From Fidelibacterota bacterium (lineage in GTDB: Bacteria > Marinisomatota > Marinisomatia > Marinisomatales > S15-B10), in assembly GCA_002715465.1 (NCBI GenBank), contig PAYY01000022.1:9037-19207 (forward strand): 10,171 nt of DNA, given 5' to 3'. Of this stretch, positions 7,524-10,171 are shown in pieces (position 1 is the stretch's first letter; every line of letters begins with the position of its first letter). A program made the translations under genes and the position numbers. The notes under the pieces were generated by a model. It ran no database searches, was not told the DNA's origin, and saw only the letters and a program-made list of their open reading frames with translations.

Positions 7524-9356
7524 ATGAATAGAACAACTTTAATTTTTCTTTTTGCTATTTCAGAAACAGTTACAGCCTCATCTGGCAACATTAAACAAAA
7601 ACCGAATGTAGTTTTTATTTTAACAGATGATCAAGGATATGGAGATCTCGCATGTCATGGAAACCCCCATATCAAAACTCCAAATCTAGATAAATTGTAT
7701 AGAGAGAGTTTAAGATTTACAGATTTCCATGTTTCTCCTTTTTGTTCTCCAACAAGAGCTCAACTACTTACTGGTCGTTATCCACAGAGGACTGGTGTGT
7801 GGCATTCAATAAAAGGCCGATCTTTAATTCATCGTGATGAAATAACAAGTGCTGACATTTTTAAAAACAATGGATACAATACAGCCATATTTGGAAAGTG
7901 GCATCTAGGAGATAATTATCCTTTTCGTCCCCAAGACCGTGGTTTTGAAGAAGTATTGGTTCATGGAGGAGGTGGCATAGGAAATACATCTGATTACTGG
8001 GCTAATGATTATTTTGATGACACTTATTATCACAATGGTAAACCAAAAAAATATAAAGGATATTGTACCGATGTGTGGTTTGATGAAGCAATAAAATTTA
8101 TTGAAAAGAAAAAGGACGAGAGATTCTTTGTTTTCTTATCAACTAATGCTCCACATTTACCATACGTGGTTTCTGAAAAATACAAAAAATTGTATACTGG
8201 AATTGAACCTGGCCTGTTAGAATTTTATGGAATGATAACTAATATAGATGACAACATCGGTAGGTTAAGAAAAAAACTTAAAGAACTAAAACTTGCAGAA
8301 AATACCATTTTTATTTTTATTACTGATAATGGAAGTAGTCGAGGAGCTAAAGTCTATAATGCTGGAATGAGGGGAACAAAAGGCTCAGAATGGGATGGGG
8401 GCCACAGAGTACCATTTTTTATGTACTGGCCTAATGGAAATATAAACTCAGGTAGAGATATTAATATTTTAACAGCTGGCATGGATCTGCTTCCAACTTT
8501 AGTGGAATTATGCAATTTAAAAAGGACGAAACATCCAAAGTTTGATGGTATGAGTTTAGTACCTCTTATTAATGGTGGGGTTAATTCATGGAAAGAGAGG
8601 ACAATTGTAATCGACAATCAAAGAGTCAGCTATCCAATAAAATACCGTAGAACTTCTGTAATGACTGATCGATGGAGATGGGTTAATGGAAAAGAATTGT
8701 ATGATATTAACAAAGATCCAGAACAATCAAATAATGTCTCCCCTTATTTTCCTGTCGTGGTTGAGAAGCTAAGTAAGATTTATGATATATGGTGGGAAGA
8801 TGTTTATCAAAGCACAAAGAAAAAATATGAAATCATTGTTGGGTCTGATAAAGAAAACCCTTCTTTTATAACGTCTCATGATCTTCATGGAGGTGCTGTA
8901 TGGAACCATGATCAGGTACTTGCTGGCAAAAAATGTGGAGGCTATTGGGAGATATTTGTTGAAACAGATGGAATGTACGATATAAGTCTTAGAAGATGGC
9001 CAAGAGAGTTTAATTTTCCTATTACATCTCAACCTCAAGTACCGGTAGATCTAAAAGATTTTTTTTATTTTTCTTCTAGTTCATCCTATGCGTCTACAAA
9101 TGATAAAAGTAAAAAGATTTCTGCTACTCAAGCGCAGTTAAATATTGCTGGTCAACATTTAGTTAAACATATTCCAGATAATATTTTAGGAAATGCTGGA
9201 ATTAATTATGACATAACGGAAAATGGAGAAATAACTGCAGTGAACTTTCGCCTCCGTTTAATGAAAGGAAGCACTAAACTTAGTGCATGGTTTGTAAACG
9301 GAAGAGATGATGGGGATATAGCAGGGGCTTATTACGTATATATAACAAAGTTATAA
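7524..9356 (+). CDS. Exported type I (formylglycine) sulfatase
   Basis: A 610-residue arylsulfatase-A-like enzyme that should hydrolyse sulfate esters, probably on sulfated polysaccharides or glycoconjugates. A short N-terminal hydrophobic segment (1-20) looks like a signal peptide. Catalytic features are all present: metal-binding D35-D36 (LTDDQGYGD), the formylglycine motif CSPTR (C74-R78) followed by LLTGRYPQRTG, K125 and H127 in GKWHLGD, H211 in NAPHLPY, D268-N269 in ITDNG, and K286 in GTKGSEWDGG. C74 must be oxidised by a maturase (FGE or anSME), which is not in this window. Residues about 430-610 form an additional C-terminal domain (SHDLHGG, GGYWEIFVETDGMYDISLRRWP, GAYYVYITKL), a beta-rich module of the kind I recall from planctomycete and lentisphaeral sulfatases. 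AAGGA precedes the ATG by about 10 bases. Substrate cannot be told from sequence. Confidence 0.93.
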   Translation: MNRTTLIFLFAISETVTASSGNIKQKPNVVFILTDDQGYGDLACHGNPHIKTPNLDKLYRESLRFTDFHVSPFCSPTRAQLLTGRYPQRTGVWHSIKGRSLIHRDEITSADIFKNNGYNTAIFGKWHLGDNYPFRPQDRGFEEVLVHGGGGIGNTSDYWANDYFDDTYYHNGKPKKYKGYCTDVWFDEAIKFIEKKKDERFFVFLSTNAPHLPYVVSEKYKKLYTGIEPGLLEFYGMITNIDDNIGRLRKKLKELKLAENTIFIFITDNGSSRGAKVYNAGMRGTKGSEWDGGHRVPFFMYWPNGNINSGRDINILTAGMDLLPTLVELCNLKRTKHPKFDGMSLVPLINGGVNSWKERTIVIDNQRVSYPIKYRRTSVMTDRWRWVNGKELYDINKDPEQSNNVSPYFPVVVEKLSKIYDIWWEDVYQSTKKKYEIIVGSDKENPSFITSHDLHGGAVWNHDQVLAGKKCGGYWEIFVETDGMYDISLRRWPREFNFPITSQPQVPVDLKDFFYFSSSSSYASTNDKSKKISATQAQLNIAGQHLVKHIPDNILGNAGINYDITENGEITAVNFRLRLMKGSTKLSAWFVNGRDDGDIAGAYYVYITKL

Positions 9357-9420
9357 ATTCTATTCTTAAATATTTTTAATAGATTTTATGGATTGATGTT
9401 TATGACGCTTAAAAAAGAAA

Positions 9421-9425
9421 AGGAG
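9421..9425 (+). promoter_or_regulatory. Shine-Dalgarno for the NTF2-like gene
   Basis: AGGAG lies five bases before the ATG at 9431 and confirms that start over any downstream Met. Confidence 0.7.
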
Positions 9426-9430
9426 ATAGC

Positions 9431-9892
9431 ATGAGTATATCAAAGCTAATTATATCTTTTTGTTTATTCTTTGCTGGTATTTTATCTGCTGGGGACAAAG
9501 AAGATATTGTTAATCAGATTATTGCTGAGAATAATTATGCAAATAAAAACAATAGAACTATGGATATATATTCAAAAGATGGAGCTCTAGAGTTCTGGTC
9601 AAGTGGAGGGCTTTTGAATAAGGTTGGAGCAGAAGGTAGGATTAATGAATTTGACAGCTTTAATATGAATGTTAAACATGTTGAAGTAGTTATTCTTGTT
9701 CCAAAAAAGGCAGCGGTAGCGATGTATTATTCGGAAGGTTCAATGACTCCTGAAGGTGCTAATCCGGTAAGCCATTATTTGACACGTGTTACACAGGTAT
9801 TTGTTAAAGAAAACGGTGAGTGGAAAGTGAGAGCTTCTCATTGGTCTCCCATTATCGGAGGAGCTGGTACTAGTCAAACGGCTACGAACTGA
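9431..9892 (+). CDS. Small exported NTF2/SnoaL-like protein
   Basis: A 153-residue protein with a clear signal peptide (1-20, ending ILSA before GDKED) and a mature part of the NTF2-like/SnoaL (DUF4440-type) fold: an N-terminal helix (EDIVNQIIAENNYA), an EFWSSGGLL turn, alternating strands (HVEVVILVPKKAAVAMYYSEG) and a final strand pair (RVTQVFVKENGEWKVRASHW). The end SPIIGGAGTSQT resembles a tail I recall from other exported members. The fold covers ketosteroid isomerase-like enzymes and many ligand-binding proteins; no catalytic residues can be assigned with confidence, so function is open. It follows the sulfatase by 74 bp on the same strand and could be co-transcribed, though its own AGGAG and the gap would also allow independent expression. 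Confidence 0.8.
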   Translation: MSISKLIISFCLFFAGILSAGDKEDIVNQIIAENNYANKNNRTMDIYSKDGALEFWSSGGLLNKVGAEGRINEFDSFNMNVKHVEVVILVPKKAAVAMYYSEGSMTPEGANPVSHYLTRVTQVFVKENGEWKVRASHWSPIIGGAGTSQTATN

Positions 9893-9934
9893 ATTACCCT
9901 AGCACAACTGATACGTATTTTGATATGACGAGAG

Positions 9935-9958
9935 CCCCCCTTAGTAAAAAAAGGGGGG
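9935..9958. other. G/C hairpin next to the tRNA fragment
   Basis: CCCCCCTT (9935-9942) pairs with AAGGGGGG (9951-9958) around an 8-base A-rich loop. It lies downstream of the tRNA-Lys fragment on the - strand and downstream of the NTF2-like gene on the + strand. It lacks a T-run on either side, so a terminator role is only possible; it may be the relic of the original tRNA terminator. Confidence 0.5.
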
Positions 9959-9968
9959 GTGTGGCAAG

Positions 9969-10017
9969 TGCGCCAGGGAGGAATCGAACCCCCAACCAAT
10001 GGATTAAGAGTCCGTTG
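9969..10017 (-). tRNA. 3' part of tRNA-Lys(CTT); probable integration (att) site
   Basis: Read on the - strand, bases 10015-9999 give an anticodon arm with loop CTCTTAA (10010-10004), anticodon CTT (Lys). Next come a variable loop, a T-arm with 5-bp stem and loop TTCGATT (9988-9982), the 3' acceptor strand CTGGCGC (9976-9970) and discriminator A (9969). No encoded CCA follows. The matching 5' acceptor strand and the D-arm are absent: upstream (above 10017) the sequence turns into unrelated AT-rich DNA. This is what remains when an integrase uses the 3' part of a tRNA gene as its attachment site; the intact tRNA should then be at the other end of the element. It is therefore not a working tRNA gene. 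Confidence 0.75.
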
Positions 10018-10061
10018 GTAAGTTTACTTTTGTCGAGAATCTTTTAAAATAAAAATATACT

Positions 10062-10086
10062 TTGGGTACACAATATTGGGTACACA
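10062..10086. repeat. Two direct repeats TTGGGTACACA, possible integrase arm sites
   Basis: TTGGGTACACA occurs at 10062-10072 and 10076-10086, a 14-bp period, about 45 bp beyond the end of the tRNA similarity. Short direct repeats so placed resemble arm-type binding sites of tyrosine integrases. No integrase gene is in view. Confidence 0.6.
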
Positions 10087-10171
10087 CCCCCTTATTTTGG
10101 CGTATGGTAGCGTTGCTAATATTTCTAAGAATCCTCGTCAATTATAAACGCAAATATAATCCACCAAACAA
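10087..10171. other. AT-rich noncoding end of window
   Basis: I see no credible gene, RNA or strong hairpin here. If the tRNA fragment marks an element boundary, this is the outermost part of the integrated element, which continues to the right. Confidence 0.4.

Noticed and set aside
9396..9434. Tiny 12-codon frame whose TGA overlaps the ATG of the NTF2-like gene
   Set aside because: No ribosome binding site, and such a short frame arises easily by chance; no stem-loop suggests attenuation.
9969..10040. A complete, working tRNA-Lys gene
   Set aside because: No D-arm and no 5' acceptor strand complementary to CTGGCGC is found at the expected distance on the - strand.
1..10171. CRISPR array, insertion sequence or toxin-antitoxin pair
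   Set aside because: No regularly spaced repeats, no transposase-like protein and no terminal inverted repeats were seen. The XRE protein has no small partner gene next to it, so a toxin-antitoxin reading is not supported.

Overview
The window is AT-rich, densely coded bacterial DNA. The best taxonomic clue is the C-terminal secretion-sorting domain of the 906-residue protein at 562-3282, with its NFPNPFN motif. Together with a CsgG-like protein, a FecR protein and a CHASE2 adenylate cyclase, this suggests a member of the FCB group, most like marine Candidatus Marinimicrobia (SAR406). That assignment is inferred from protein style; there is no rRNA or complete tRNA here to confirm it.

Layout. 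(1) 1-3282, + strand: the 3' part of a CsgG-family gene with a C-terminal membrane segment, then after 12 bp a large exported LamG/Ig-like protein with a type IX secretion (T9SS) type A sorting tail. A very strong hairpin terminator at 3324-3359 closes this unit. (2) 3416-6805, + strand: an exported FecR-domain protein and a CHASE2-class III adenylate cyclase. Neither has a recognisable Shine-Dalgarno sequence. The cyclase has all its catalytic residues and carries what looks like a fibronectin type III domain inserted inside the CHASE2 sensor. (3) 6879-7289, - strand: a small XRE-type DNA-binding protein with two AT-hook motifs, divergent from (4) 7524-9356, an exported type I sulfatase with an intact CSPTR formylglycine motif. 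The intergenic region between them holds four copies of AATTAG. (5) 9431-9892, + strand: a small exported NTF2/SnoaL-like protein. (6) 9893-10171: no protein gene. It contains a G/C hairpin, the 3' part of a tRNA-Lys(CTT) on the - strand whose 5' part is missing, and two copies of TTGGGTACACA. This looks like the end of an element integrated at a tRNA gene, with the element to the right of the window.

How the parts may work together (inference): CsgG-like protein plus T9SS cargo form a cell-envelope/surface module. FecR plus the cyclase could be a periplasmic sensing module producing cAMP. The regulator, sulfatase and NTF2-like protein could be a small module for sulfated polysaccharide use, with the regulator acting on the shared intergenic region. 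The junction near 10017 probably separates resident chromosome (left) from an integrated element (right).
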